Source: Lumbricus terrestris (taxonomy: Eukaryota; Annelida; Clitellata; Crassiclitellata; Lumbricidae). From it: 64,000 nt of DNA. Each line of letters opens with the position of its first letter. Within the stretch, counting starts at the first letter, position 1. The notes beneath the pieces were generated by a model. The model was not told the origin of the DNA. It saw only the letters and a list, made by a program, of their open reading frames with translations, and did not search any database. Of this stretch, positions 10,245 to 22,708 are shown one piece after another. The stretch is taken from positions 37,191,096-37,255,095 of the forward strand of contig OX457037.1 of the NCBI GenBank assembly GCA_949752735.1, read 5' to 3'. Made by a program: the position numbers and the translations under genes.

Positions 10245-11282
10245 TGTAGCGGTAGAATGCTTCTTATCAAACAAACCTATTAAATGATGCATTGTATAAG
10301 TATTAAATAGGTAAGAATTAAGCTAGACAATATGTGGCGCATTGTAGATTATAATTAATATTACTTGTGGCATTAAGTTAGATAATAATAATAGCGCTAT
10401 AACAATTCTTGAATACGCGCTACATCAATTATTGAAATACAACGGAGGGCGGAAAGCAGCGTCAAACTTGAGCAGACGGCAACAACGGCAGACGATAAAG
10501 CTAGACAGCGAAAAGATGGCGAAGGAAGAAGACGTAGATTTCTGAGCGAGAACGGCCATTAGTCAAACGTGGCGTTCTCGTCGGTAATTCAGAAGATCTG
10601 ACGGTGAATTGGGTGTGGAAGGCGACACGCTGTCGGCCTGTCCCACTGGTGAGACTATAAGTCCTTGGGAACAGAGATACCAGGGCGTGTCGAACGAAAC
10701 TTTGCGAAGTTTGATGTGACACTTGCGAGTGAACTGCGATTCGACATCGGGAGAAGGTCGATTCGGAACTGCAATTGCGATTGGAGTTCGACGGCAGAAG
10801 AAAGGGGCGAAACGACTACAAGACGAGCAAGCGACGAGAAGCTACCGTTGCTTGTGGAGAAACAACGAGGCGGACGAAACTACAGAGTGCTGTGCCAGCT
10901 ACAGCATTCTCCGTCTACGCAGCTACAGAAGAGAATTGGAAACGACGGCAAACAAGAAGAAGGTGACCTTCCTTCCTCTTCGAACCTTCATTCCAATCCA
11001 TACGAACTGAAGAACTTCTACATCTACGCTGGAAAAGTCCAACGTGGAAGATAAGAAACAAGCTATAATATTATTAGATAATACGCCACAAATAAGTAGA
11101 TAGGATTATTGATTGTATTTTACTGTTTGATATTGTTTTATTATAATATAATCTTTAAACGAATCTCAGCTACATTTGTTTTAGGTCCTAGCTCATTCTA
11201 ATATTGATCACCCAAAGGCCTCTGAGCATAAAGTTCCCTATTAAAACTAGATTTAAAACCCTAGATTTTGATGGTAGTGACA
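10245..11282 (+). repeat. 3' LTR of Gmr1-like element
   Basis: 1038 bp, same length as the 5' LTR and, as far as read, identical, including the 129-codon frame at 10665-11054. It ends TAGTGACA and is followed by GAGATCC, which does not match the 5' flank. Confidence 0.9.
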
Positions 11283-11306
11283 GAGATCCTGCTCTGCTCG
11301 CTCTAG

Positions 11307-12453
<1,147 letters not shown>

Positions 12454-12780
12454 TACGCTCATCTCGCAACCATCCATCACTTTGTTCCTTTGGCCTGCGA
12501 AACCATGGGTCCGGTGAGTGATGAAGGCATGACCTTTCTTTTATCTTTGGGACAGAACCTCAGCGCCATTTCTGGAGACGCTCGCGAGACGTCTTTCTTA
12601 TTTCAACGTCTGTCTGTTACAATCCAGCGATTTAATGCGGTGGCATTCCGCGGCTCGTTTCCCGCACTGGATTTCAACGACGACTAGGTGCCGTTCCAGA
12701 TGTTTTTATCTTAGCATTAGGGTGTAAGTCCCTGAAGGATCATAAGTACCTCGGGGCAAAAAAAAAATAATAATAATAAT
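12454..12780 (+). pseudogene. LINE RT C-terminus, copy 2
   Basis: The plus frame from 12454 reads FVPLACETMGPVSDEG, then LLSLGQNLSAISGDARETSF, then QRLSVTIQRFNAVAFRGSF, ending at a stop at 12685-12687. It is colinear with copy 1 and with the family consensus. A short 3' UTR runs to A-rich (AAT)n at 12762-12780. It is 5'-truncated, about 78 codons. Confidence 0.7.
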
Positions 12781-12782
12781 AA

Positions 12783-13549
12783 GACGATTTATACAGCACC
12801 GTAGCTCAGCCGAGGCCGAAGGAAAGGGCGCTGTACACGGGATCACATGTCACTGTTAATTATTATAGGATTGTTTGAACAAATAATATTATGTCTTGAG
12901 TCTGGATTTGAATCCCTCTAGCGAGGGTGCATGCTTCACATGGTCAGGGAGAATGTTCCACGCAGTTGGTCCCGACACAGCGAAAGACCTTTCGCCAAAC
13001 CTCGTGTTTGACCCCTCGACGATGATCTTAGCCGACTATCTGCTACACGAATGCAGAATTCGGAGATATAGTCCGGCATAAGCTTAAGTAGAGATTTGTA
13101 TGTTATCAGGCATAGTTTATATGTAATCCGCTGGGGGACACGCAGCCAGTGCAGATTGTCACGCAACAGATCAGTTACATGGTCGGATGGTGTGCGATAA
13201 TCCGTGCGGCGGAGTTGAGCACCGACTGGATCCGCTCCAGCTGACAAGCCGGAAGACCCGCCAGAACGCTGTTGCAGTAGTCAACCCTGGAGACAATGAA
13301 GCTGTTGACTAAGATGACGGCGGTTGAGGTTGGGACGAATCTGCGGATGGTTTTGATTCGTCGCAGTTGGTAGAAACAACCTCGAACGAGTTGACTCACA
13401 TGGGCCGTCATGGTCATACAGCTATCAAATTGAACTCCAAGGTTGCGAACGGTGTCAGCTGGGTTGACCTCTGAATCACCGATGTTGAAAGTGCTGCCAT
13501 CAAGTAGATGGCGGCGTCTGAGTGTGGTGCACCACAAGAACTCCATTTT
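12783..13549 (-). pseudogene. CR1/L2-like LINE ORF2 3' end, frameshifted
   Basis: Minus strand. From about 13546 down a frame carries NLGVQFDSCMTM, FVPTSTAVILVNSFIVSRVDY and ERIQSVLNSAARII. After a frameshift near 13175-13250, RDNLHWLRVPQRITYKLCLI follows. After another shift the end reads FGERSFAVSGPTAWNILP, FKSRLKT, stop. This order is the RT thumb and C-terminus of CR1/L2-group LINEs. The 3' UTR contains GTGCTGTATAAATCG. At least two frameshifts, so not functional. Confidence 0.75.
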
Positions 13550-13690
13550 GTGCGCAAGTTCATTTTATACATATATGCTCATTTTATACATTGGTCCAGT
13601 TTATACGTTGCTTAGGTATATTTTACACACAGACCAATTTATACACATTACACAGGCCCACTTTATGCATACTGCATAGGTCCATTTAAT
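13548..13690. repeat. Minisatellite related to 1590-2250
   Basis: Four to five degenerate units of TTCATTTTATACATATATGC type, similar to the array at 1590-2250 but diverged. Confidence 0.6.
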
Positions 13691-13794
13691 CACATTTCGT
13701 CATACAAAACGCATTATAATGAGGAATTGGTTTTACTTTAAGTGAATTGCATAGGATAGTTCTACATGTCTCACCTAATTTTCATCACTATAAT

Positions 13795-14035
13795 ATTGAA
13801 CGACGGTGCGACCAGTGTGGAACCCTGTGGGTGCATCATCATGGAATGATCTTCTCCAGGCAATCCGTGTCAGATTCTAGAGGGGAGATTTGAATCTGCT
13901 TCTTTCCGCTGTTTAAAGACCTTCCTGTTTACATGGTCTTATCATGCTGGGTTCTATCCTAATAGCTCCTGCATGCTTTGTGGGAAACGCTTTACAAATG
14001 CGCATATAGGATTGTGTTATACAGCATTTATCTTC
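13795..14035 (+). pseudogene. LINE 3' fragment
   Basis: Frames here read ASSWNDLLQAIR and then, shifted, SFRCLKTFLFTWSY, the tail seen in the CR1/L2-like LINEs of this window. It ends in a GTGTTATACAGCATTTATC-type 3' UTR. Strongly decayed. Confidence 0.45.
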
Positions 14036-14340
14036 GATATTAAATTGGCTTGGCCAGCATTTCTAATCAGCATCTTTGGTGTCGGTCCGGATCTTCCATC
14101 CGCCGGATGTAATTTAGTCTCCATTTCCCCTTTCCTCCCAAGAGCCAACTGTCTGCAGAATGGGGGAATACGGTCCATGTTGGGATGCATGGTGATTGTT
14201 GGTCCAGCCAGGCCGGATGTCGTTTTGTTTTGCCTGCATGAGGGCAAAACGTCGGTGCAGAGTATATATGCATAGGTGAGGACGGATGTTTACTGGTTCT
14301 GGTAATTGTCTTTGTTAGATAGACAAATCCAAAGCTTGGT

Positions 14341-14430
14341 GATGGGTGCCAGATACACTATAATAGGTCTGTATAGTGTATACATGTATACATGTATACA
14401 TGTATAGTTGTATACATGTATAAATATAAA
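14341..14430. repeat. TATACATG simple repeat
   Basis: Short array of TATACATG units around 14375-14425. No gene seen from here to 15440; that stretch is AT-rich unique-looking sequence. Confidence 0.7.
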
Positions 14431-15455
14431 ACTGGGTTGAGGAGAGAAATTCCTGGTCCCTAAGCAGAGCAGTCACGAGACCCCTAAACTGCGATTAAGG
14501 CTTTATGAGAAATAATTTGTTTTTCTTTAATTGAAGTGATAAAGTGCATGTACGATCTACAATTTTATATTAAATAAAATATGACTTTTATTCAGTTGTA
14601 AAATCTCATTCTGATTGTAGTTAATTCATAGATTAAACATATAAATTGTCGCTATTATTATTTGTTTTTCTCGTTATATACAGAAATGTCGATTGCTTAA
14701 TTTGTTTTTCTCTCTTCCTCATCATTTTTTTTATTCCTGCAATTGAATGTTCTGTCATGTTTTTTCTTTTATATTTTACATGAATTATGGGTGGCCCTAT
14801 TAGCGGGATTTTACATCCCTTCTGGGTCTCCCCCTCTTCACCAAATTCATGTTAATGTATTATTCACTGCCATAATTGTATCATGTTTGTGTGTTGTTTT
14901 GGTTGAGGAAAAAAAATAATAAAATAAATTAATATTAAACATTGAACTGCTTCGGATTTTTCTGTGTTGACGTTGCTTTACTTGATATTGAAAAGGAAGA
15001 ATAGGCTACATTAATTAAGCTTAGACCATAAAGGCAATGATTAAACTTGGAAAAAGGTCATTTAGAAGTTTAAAGAAGACTATTGTCTCTAATATTCAGT
15101 AAAACTAAAAAAGATGCAATCAAAGAAACTTAGAAAGCTAAATGAAAGTTGAGCAGAATATGGGAAGTTTTAGAATATCAACTAAAATCTGAAAACACCA
15201 AATCAAATCTTTCAGATGTTGTTGTTGAGCACAGTTTGCGGATGTATTTAGCAAAATTTGACCCAGTGGAAAATGTCGTCAAAAAAGCAAACTCTGTCTA
15301 CTTTTTAAACCCCAAAGAAATTACTTGGAACTCGGTCAAAAACTGGTCCTTGTTTACTTGATTGGGCTACTTGGTTGGTCTACTTGATTGGGCTTGGTTG
15401 GTCTTCCTTCGCATGCATCTCTCTGTCTGCAGTTTCTCTCTGCATGCTTTGTCAC

Positions 15456-15724
15456 CAAGGTCGGATTAAGAAATGTGGGGAGAAATGTTCGAGAATTTTT
15501 TGCGGAATTCTGATTACCTTTTTTTATCTGTTTTGTCGAAATTTCTGTAGAATATACCAATTTTTCCTGCCAAAAAAAGCTGACGACCTTTTTAGTCGTT
15601 TGGTAGAATTTGGCTCATAATAATTTTATACAAATTCTTTCCGAAAAAAGTTTTTTCTCGCATTTGTCGGGGCCCCTAAAGTGTGGGGGCCCTGTTCGGC
15701 CGAGCATGCCTTAATCCGGCCCTG
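15456..15724. mobile_element. hAT-type MITE, TIR CAGGGCCGGATTAAG
   Basis: Ends CAAGGTCGGATTAAG and CTTAATCCGGCCCTG are inverted repeats. The 8-bp duplication TTTGTCAC flanks both sides (15448-15455, 15725-15732). Eight-bp duplications are the hAT hallmark. It carries one copy, on the minus strand, of the shared hairpin module (15571-15602). No coding capacity. Confidence 0.88.
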
Positions 15725-16131
15725 TTTGTCACTGCAACATATAAAATATTCAATTACATGTAGTCTTCATACTCGCATGCCTATATAATATCGTTGGCTA
15801 TGATAGATATTCGCTGCTTAATCACGATCGCTTTGAACGTCAAGTGGCCGTTTATGATGCTTCATTATTTAGCGTCATTAGTTCTACCCAGTATATGGAC
15901 AGTACTGCATGCGACGAACAAGTAGTAGCCTATATGTAGCCACTGCATTTCCGAATCGTTGAATGGCTGACAAACGGGCGCCATGGGACACTTTTAGATC
16001 GAGCCATGATTTTGCCTGATAGCGCCTTAATTCTATGGCGCTGTTGGTCGCGAGTCTATAGCGGCGCCAGAAAAAACGTTGGACGAATGTTGCGCCGCAT
16101 AAAAAAGAACTCGGAGTAATACACGCAGAAG

Positions 16132-16521
16132 CAGGGATGCCACTCATAGCTTTTTCCACCTAGATCTAGGTTTTTTCGGCCTAATCTAGATTTCTAGTTT
16201 TTTTTGAGATCTTGGTTTTTCGACCGCAGATTTTCTGACATTTTTCCGAAATATAGACATTTTTCGGGGGAAATGTGCGAAACAGTAGTAATAGAAGGAA
16301 GATTCAAATAATATTTCTAATTTTAGAGCAAATGACTATAAAAAAAAGTCATCAGTAAATTTGAGGGGAGAAATAAAAAAAATCGGAGCCTGAAAGACTA
16401 AAAAAGTCGTCAGAAAGTTCAAGCACAAAAATTCAAAGCATTTAAAAAAATTCCGATCTAGCCTTTTCTAGCCTTTTTTCGACCGAATCTTACCTTTCTA
16501 AAAATCAGATTGGCATCCCTG
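16132..16521. mobile_element. hAT-type MITE, TIR CAGGGATGCCA
   Basis: Termini CAGGGATGCCA and TGGCATCCCTG, flanked by CGCAGAAG at 16124-16131 and 16522-16529. Contains two copies of the GACTAAAAAAGTC-type module (about 16330-16362 and 16395-16420). Non-coding. Confidence 0.88.
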
Positions 16522-16836
16522 CGCAGAAGCGTTTGCGAGGCAAGCATGCAAAGTCTACAGCTGCAGCTTCAGAGATATATCCGCGTGACATTTCGGAGAG
16601 CATCGTATATAAGACTTTAATGTCTCTACGGTCGTGTGTATACGCGCGTAGGCTATCGGCCGAGTGTAATATGGCTTTTGGAGTCGGGGTTATTGGGACA
16701 TTATGTACAGGAAGTTGGAAAGCGGAATAAAATTCCGTTGTTTAATGTCGCCAGAAGTCAGACACTTAGGTCCTACGCTTAGACTTACATGTATAGCCGT
16801 TAATATGAAAAAGTGCATGTTTTATATTTTTATCTA

Positions 16837-17190
16837 CGCCGCTGTTGCGGGATAGCCTATTCTATTCTCCTAAAGCTATCCGAGTGGAGTGAATTAATCT
16901 ATGATCTATCCCCCAGATGGAATATACCGGATGTAGAGTCTCCGATGGGTAAACCATTCTATCCCTCGGCTTATAATTATTGTAGTTATTTTAGTTATCC
17001 GGCCGAAATCTTCAGAAAATGTCACCAATTCATTCTATTTTTTTACATTTTTCATTTCGGGGGGTGTTTTCGTGGTTTTTATTTCATGGTGTCACATAAT
17101 GGGCTAGTAAATGCATTCTAGTATTTTTCGCATTTTCAATTGGGGGGGGGTGTTCAAACACCCAAAACACCCCCCCTAACAACGGCCTTG
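16837..17190. mobile_element. Possible MITE with GCCGTTGTT ends
   Basis: GCCGCTGTTGCGGG at the left resembles the reverse complement of CCCCCTAACAACGGC at the right (about 11 of 14). No clear target duplication, so weakly supported. Confidence 0.35.
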
Positions 17191-17864
17191 TCTAAGCCAG
17201 CCGACCTTGTCTTAGAATCTAGAATAATGAGTTCTTTAGTCTGGGGAATAGGAATTGATTGTTGGATCTTGTGACTGAGTAGAATAATTCTGAGTTTCAT
17301 AAACGAAGAGCCTCGATGTGAAACCAATCGTATATGCCGAACAGGAAGGCAGCGTAGGCTATAAAGCTTTAAGTGCAGAGTATTTTGTTCGTGTTTTGAC
17401 GTATACGGTAGAGTGGTCCAACTTCCAAGATGCCCACGCTAACGAAAATTTTGCTTTTATTCCGTGTGGATTCCAAGAGAATTATGTTTTACCCTAATGC
17501 AAAGAGTGATAATTGATAAACAATAACAATTCAGTTCAATTCAAACTTGTTTATTCAGATAGATCAACAATTCAAATCAGCAAAATGACAAAAATAGCAG
17601 TGTGCAGTGAAAATAAGAAGCTAAAACATCATCTTTCAGGTAAAAGATCCCTTAGAAAAGATAACCCATGGCAGAAAGGGAGTGATCCCGCTAAACCTGG
17701 GCAACCACAAACAGGAATTTATATCAAGATGGTGGAGACAGGAGAGTGTAGTTATTTTTTAAGCAATATGGACAAAAAAGGAAAGAAGTGTATGAGTTTT
17801 AGAAGAAAGAGAAAGAGAAAAAAGACAAGTCATAAGCAGGGAGTAAAATAAAGTTCGTGTACAT

Positions 17865-18181
17865 CATGGACGGAGTTTATCAGGGCTGGGGGGCTAAGCC
17901 CCCTCCCCCAGAAGCCCCAGCTAGGTTCATGATTTTTACCGTGTAAATGGTATCTTTTTTCGGACTTAGCCCCCCTTCAGAACTTCCAACCAAATGACTA
18001 AAAAAGTCATAAACTTTTTCGGTCGGGAAATAGGCCTATATAGTAATTTTCATGGGATTTGAACTTGACGACCAAAAAAGGTCAACTTTTTTCGACTGAC
18101 ACGAAAAAATATTGTCGGCGCCGCTCGTTCTGGACCAAGTTTTTTTTAGCTCCCCAAAACGGAAATCAAACTCCGCCCACG
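17865..18181. mobile_element. hAT-type MITE, TIR CATGGGCGGAGTTT, copy 1
   Basis: Left end CATGGACGGAGTTTAT, right end AAACTCCGCCCACG (nearly inverted). The 8-bp duplication GTGTACAT lies at 17857-17864 and 18182-18189. Two internal copies of the shared module at about 17992-18022 and 18068-18096. A shorter relative follows at 18351-18500. Confidence 0.88.
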
Positions 18182-18350
18182 GTGTACATTCTCAAAACAA
18201 TACAGATTAAAGCTGGTTCGAATCATAAATGAATTCAGGCTATGAGTAGTAGGCTATATGCGATTACCACAGCAAGTGATACCAAATGTTTAATGTATAA
18301 CAGACAGTAATGAAACAATATCTGTTAATAAGCTAGCCTAGGTAACGTAG

Positions 18351-18500
18351 CATGGGCGGAGTTTATAGGAGGCTAGGGGGGGCTAAACCCCCAAGAAGAC
18401 CCAAATTCATTTTTTACCATGTAAATTGTATCTTTTCCCGGGTTTAGCCCCCCAAGAAGGCTTTAGCCCCTCCAAGAACGGAAACCAAACTCCGCCCATG
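18351..18500. mobile_element. hAT-type MITE, TIR CATGGGCGGAGTTT, copy 2
   Basis: 150 bp with perfect CATGGGCGGAGTTT/AAACTCCGCCCATG-type ends (one internal change) and flanks TAACGTAG/TAACGTAT (7 of 8). Lacks the hairpin module of its larger relative, so it is an internal-deletion derivative. Confidence 0.82.
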
Positions 18501-18509
18501 TAACGTATA

Positions 18510-19349
18510 TAGTAAAGGAAATCGATAAGCAGACTATAAGTGTTCACCACAACGAGCGGTAAAAAATATTTACAGTAACAGGTAACAACCAGTTGCCAAT
18601 GTAATCATACATATCAGATCCAGACAGGAAGGCCACAATATAATTATGTGAGCATAACAGACATAATGAAACATAGCTAATAGTTATCTAAAGTCAGTAT
18701 ATGAAAATATTACAATATTACACAAAAGGAACAACATGCTGGACTATATGGGTTATATCATGATGTAGTCAATGGCAAGGGAATATGTCAGTCAGGGGCT
18801 AGACTACAAGATGTCAGTTCACACTCATCACAGCACCAGTTTAACACCTACAAACCCTCTGTTTGAGAAACATAACATTGCAAATGAAAACAAGTTTTAC
18901 AAATTGGACACTCAATCTCATCAACAACTACACAGAACTTAATTCAATAAGGTCAATTGTGTAAATTTTAAAAAGTAGAAACCTCCAAACTGGACGTCTT
19001 ATAGAAACCCCATATATTTACCGAAAGACGCCCATAGGATGGGCATCTTGTAGCACTCTTCCATATACACTGTATACAGGGTCTATTAGTCAAGTATAAT
19101 AATATAATAGTATTGTTTCTTATTTACATAGGATACATGCTATTCTTTTTTCACTTGAACTTGATTAACCATGGCAGTATGTATATTTTATATACTGTTG
19201 TTTTTTTGTTAGCTCCTGTATCCATTGAGTGCAAAAAGATGTTTTATTACTGACACTTTAAGCAATAACTGTTGTTACGGTTAAAACTCCGAACAATCTG
19301 CAGCTCTAGCATGCTTGGCCACTCCAGTTTTTTTGCTGTTGTCTTGACT
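18510..19349. other. No gene seen
   Basis: AT-rich sequence without ORFs or repeats that I can classify. Confidence 0.6.
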
Positions 19350-19357
19350 GTGCCGAC

Positions 19358-19502
19358 CATAGGCGCAATCACGTCCTAAAAGTTGGGGGGACCATAATGA
19401 ATCACGTCCTAAAAGTTGGGGGGACCATAATAATAAAGCTAGGGGACCACTCAAAAGTTGGGGGACGCGTCCCGTGGGTCCCATAGGGTGGTTGCGCCTA
19501 TG
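19358..19502. mobile_element. hAT-type MITE, TIR CATAGGCGCAA, copy 1
   Basis: Termini CATAGGCGCAA and TTGCGCCTATG; 8-bp duplication GTGCCGAC at 19350-19357 and 19503-19510. Inside, AGTTGGGGGGACC units repeat. A second copy is nested at 22563-22708. Confidence 0.9.
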
Positions 19503-19898
19503 GTGCCGACGAGAAGCAATCCAGAGCCACAGAAGAAATAAGCAGAAGTCCTTGGCATGCAATCCATTTAGGTCCGAACATGACCATTGACCATGCAACT
19601 GCAGAAGCAATTAGTTTGAGAGCAGGATTAGCCGAGAAACTGTCTGTCAAACGAAGGACACGGACGGATATCGTCTGCATACAAATGCAAATCTGTTCAG
19701 GAAACATTATATAGAAAGGTAGGAGGGTATACAGTATATGCGACGCATAGAGAATGCGACATTAATCTATCCGATAGCCCGTGATATTCAGAAAACTGTT
19801 GGACTTGCAACATTATTTTATACTGACGTCATGATGTATTAAGAACGTGTGTAAGCGTAGGGCCGTAGGCTATACATGTATGTATATATTATATTATA

Positions 19899-20001
19899 GA
19901 GAGTGAGATACAGAGAGAGAGAGACAGAAGAGAGAGAGAAAGAGAGACAGACAGAGAGGCAGACAGAGAGACAGACAGACACAGAGAGAGACATAGATAA
20001 T

Positions 20002-20036
<35 letters not shown>

Positions 20037-20135
20037 GAGCGAGAGAGAGAGAGAGAGGGAGGGAGGGAGGGAGGGAGGGAGGGAGGGAGGGAGGGAGGGA
20101 GGGAGGGAGGGAGGGAGGGAGACACACACACAGAC
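19899..20135. repeat. GAGA/GACA/GGGA simple repeat
   Basis: Purine microsatellite that changes from GAGA to GACA to (GGGA)n, then (CA)n. Ser/Pro/Leu or Arg/Glu frames across it are artefacts. Confidence 0.9.
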
Positions 20136-20187
20136 CATTATCCGAGGAGAATTCAAGGGATCATGCAAGCAAACTCCACCGATGTTC

Positions 20188-20280
20188 GCTTTCTGACAGT
20201 GCCAGACCCAAGCCTGCATAAAGGAGGAGGGCAACGATAGTGATCTTTGTTATCACACCGTGTCATTAAACTGAAACCAA
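20188..20280 (-). repeat. Dispersed ~110-bp repeat of unknown class, copy a
   Basis: Minus-strand copy of a recurring unit: CAGTTTAACGTCACTGTG, then GATAACAAAGACCATTAGCG, CCTCCTCCTTTATCCAGGCT and TGGGACTGGCACTGGCAG. Other copies lie near 28709, 29079, 35226, 40394, 40920 and 59611. It lacks a visible tRNA head or inverted ends. Confidence 0.7.
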
Positions 20281-20405
20281 TACTCAAGAAATCACCCTGT
20301 CTAATGTCTATTATAGTCCCGGTCCGAAATGTATCAATGATTATCAAGGTACCGGGGTATACGTTTTGAATATGCTGCTGCACATTGCGCTGGTGTCCGC
20401 CGTTT

Positions 20406-21089
20406 CAGAGCATTTTTTAACGTGCAGTTGTACACAAAATGCGCAGTTCTAAATGGATTTTTGCAGCTGTAAAAGCACTTCCGTACAGTTAAAACTAGCA
20501 AAAAGGTCGTTGTCCTCCGATTGGAAGCAATTTACCATGGAGGATGGGAGTGGAAAGAAGCAGGGCTTAAAGTGTGCCGGGACGGTCATGGATGGCGTAC
20601 CGGCACTTATTTTCAAGGCGGGACGCCGTCCTATGACTTATTTGGTCAGCACTGCCAGGACGGTCGTCCATGACTGCAGGGACGGCGTCCCTGCAGTTAC
20701 GCGGACGGCCGTCCATGACGGATGAATTGGTATCTTTTCCCCGGAAAAGGTCCCTTTTTGGTGTTTTGCCCGAAAAAATTTTGGCGGATGACAAAAAAAG
20801 AAAAGAAAGGTCATCAACTTTTTTGGCGGCGGAATCGGTATCTTTTCCCTGTTTTGCCCGAAAATTTTGGCGGATGACTAAAAAAAAGTCATCAACTTTT
20901 TGGGCGGCGAAATCGGTAATTTTTCCTGTTTTGCCCGAAAATTTTGGCGGATGACTAAAAAAAGGTCGTTAATTTTTTGGGCGGTAAGCCTTCGTATACA
21001 ATACAGCGTCCTGGCACTTCTTTTTTTACACTTTAAGCACTGGAAAGAAGGGGTTGTGCAGTTCTAAAAATTCCTTAAAAACAGCCCTG
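20406..21089. mobile_element. hAT-type MITE, TIR CAGGGCTTTTTTAACG, copy 1 (interrupted)
   Basis: Ends CAGAGCATTTTTTAACGTG and TTAAAAACAGCCCTG; 8-bp duplication CGCCGTTT at 20398-20405 and 21090-21097. A second transposon at 20561-21042 is inserted in it. Intact relatives at 33238 and 33921. Confidence 0.88.
20561..21042. mobile_element. hAT-type element, TIR CAGGGCTTAAAGTG, nested
   Basis: Ends CAGGGCTTAAAGTGTGCC and CACTTTAAGCACTG, with the 8-bp duplication GAAAGAAG at 20553-20560 and 21043-21050, inside the element above. Contains three copies of the hairpin module (about 20787, 20870, 20945) and palindromic GGACGGCGTCC motifs. Short relatives near 32815, 46678, 60424 and 63214. Confidence 0.9.
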
Positions 21090-21097
21090 CGCCGTTT

Positions 21098-22237
21098 CAA
21101 ACCATTTCCGCGAAGACATCCGTCTTTAGATTTTGTTTTTTCATGGTTAGTTTGCGATGTTTCTGATAGAGTTCCGACCGCACTGCATGGTGGTGTTGTC
21201 TGACATATATTTTAAATGAAGTGTCATGCGATTAGTCATTACGAGGAGAAATTTGATTGATGACTGGCTGTGTTTAAGTCTACTCTATAGGATGGTGTCA
21301 CAGATACATGTATATTATTCCTATTATGTCTCGACTTTGTCCTCCGTCCATATCGCCTGCAGCTGCGAATAAGTTATATATAATCTGGTTCCCGCAACTT
21401 GGCTTTTGTGGGAGCTAAATTCCGAGTTTACGATAACGATTAACATTACATATACTAGGCCTATGCATATTTTAGTTCATTATGCATGCATAATTGCATA
21501 TATTTATGTGCATGCCCTGTACGTTGTCCTGCTTTAGGCGATAGAGGCCAAATTAAATTTGGAGTTTCGTTTGTCTGCAGTCAGCTCTGCTGTCTAATGA
21601 AACCAGTTTATATTATACACTGTAGGCCTATTATACTGGAGTAGGCTATACATCATCCTACCGAAATGAGTAATATACTCTGACATTAATATCGGAGGAG
21701 GATAGTTAAACGACGGCACCCTGCTTGAAGAACAGATTGATCTTGAAAGATGAGGTTCGATACCCGTTATAAAGCCCTGCCTCTATAATACGTCTAGTCT
21801 ATGTAGGTCATCCTACGACTCCCTGAGGGCAACTGTAATAGGAGTGGACGCCATGATGGGTTGTCGAGACGTGCGTTACATGGGATAATGAAATTTGCAC
21901 CGTCATGTTTCAATGTTGCCTATATATACCGCGGTTCGTCATGCAGTGAGTTTGTCAATATACACGAATATTACGGTCTATAAATAAAGCTATAATTTTT
22001 TATGCGATAAGAGCTTCTTCGTTGACAGTGTATTATACGTTGGGGTAGAACGTGTCATTAAATCTGTAGCGCTATACTATATTTATATACGAGGTATCTC
22101 CTGGTTCTACCGACTGCAGATATGCTTACCGAAGTCCTCTGCTATTAGACTATGTTGTCATTATCATATTAGATCTATTTATGGTTGAAAGTCGAGCGAC
22201 TTGTCTGCCGTCGTCAGAGGTAGAACTAATACGAAAT
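21098..22237. other. No gene seen
   Basis: AT-rich sequence with several TAGGCCTA palindromes but no supported gene or repeat. Confidence 0.6.
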
Positions 22238-22384
22238 TAAATCTGCAGGACTTTTTTAACGTGCAGTTGTACACAAAATGTGCAGTTCTAAATGGATTTG
22301 TGCAGTTGTAGGAGCACTTCTGTACAGTTAAAACGGTTTGGATCCACTATTCCGAGGGTCCACTATTCCGAATGTCCACTATTC

Positions 22385-22557
22385 CGAACCCTAACTTTAA
22401 ACCTAACCCTAAACCTAACTATAACCTAACCCTAACCCACCCCAACCATAACCATAGCCCTAACCCTCCCCAACCCTAACCCTAATCATAACCATAAACT
22501 TAATCCTAACCCACCCAACCCTAACCCGCCTTACCCCAACCCTAACCCTAACCCACT
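22385..22557. repeat. Interstitial telomere-like (CCCTAA)n, degenerate
   Basis: About 25 units of CCCTAA/CCTAAC with interruptions such as CCCACCCCAACCATAACC. TTAGGG is the usual metazoan telomere unit. Position inside a transposon argues against a chromosome end or fusion. Confidence 0.8.
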
Positions 22558-22562
22558 GTAGC

Positions 22563-22708
22563 CATAGGTGCAATCACGTCCTAAAAGTTGGGGGGACCAT
22601 AATGAATCACGTCCTAACAGTTGGGGGCACCATAATAATAAAGTTAGGGGACCACTCAAAAGTTGGGGGGACGCGTCCCGTGGATCCCATAGGGTGGTTG
22701 CGCCTATG
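22563..22708. mobile_element. hAT-type MITE, TIR CATAGGCGCAA, copy 2 (third nesting level)
   Basis: CATAGGTGCAATCACG...GGTTGCGCCTATG, about 90% like the copy at 19358-19502. The duplication is not clean (ACTGTAGC versus ACTAGCGA). Confidence 0.8.

Larger units (their letters stand above)
3871..11282 (+). mobile_element. Full-length Gmr1-like LTR retrotransposon
   Basis: Two 1038-bp LTRs (3871-4908 and 10245-11282) begin TGTAGCGG and end TAGTGACA. They match at every position I compared, with a constant offset of 6374. A tRNA-Pro-like primer binding site follows the 5' LTR, and a polypurine tract (GAAGGAGGGG) precedes the 3' LTR. The single 1606-codon ORF has no stop or frameshift. Identical LTRs plus an open ORF imply a recent insertion that may still be competent. 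I could not find a matching short target-site duplication: 5' flank CTCGAC, 3' flank GAGATC. Confidence 0.9.

Noticed and set aside
3871..11282. Endogenous retrovirus with envelope
   Set aside because: No frame follows RNase H before the 3' LTR at 10245, so there is no envelope-like gene; it is an LTR retrotransposon.
14017..14275. Overlapping ~70-100 codon frames on both strands
   Set aside because: Both strands open, no conserved motif, next to decayed LINE sequence.
17513..17851. 112-codon Lys/Ser-rich frame before a hAT MITE
   Set aside because: Low-complexity basic composition, no family signal, no splice or promoter context; chance ORF more likely.
22385..22557. True telomere or chromosome-fusion scar
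   Set aside because: The CCCTAA array is degenerate and lies within a transposon bounded by an 8-bp duplication and inverted repeats.
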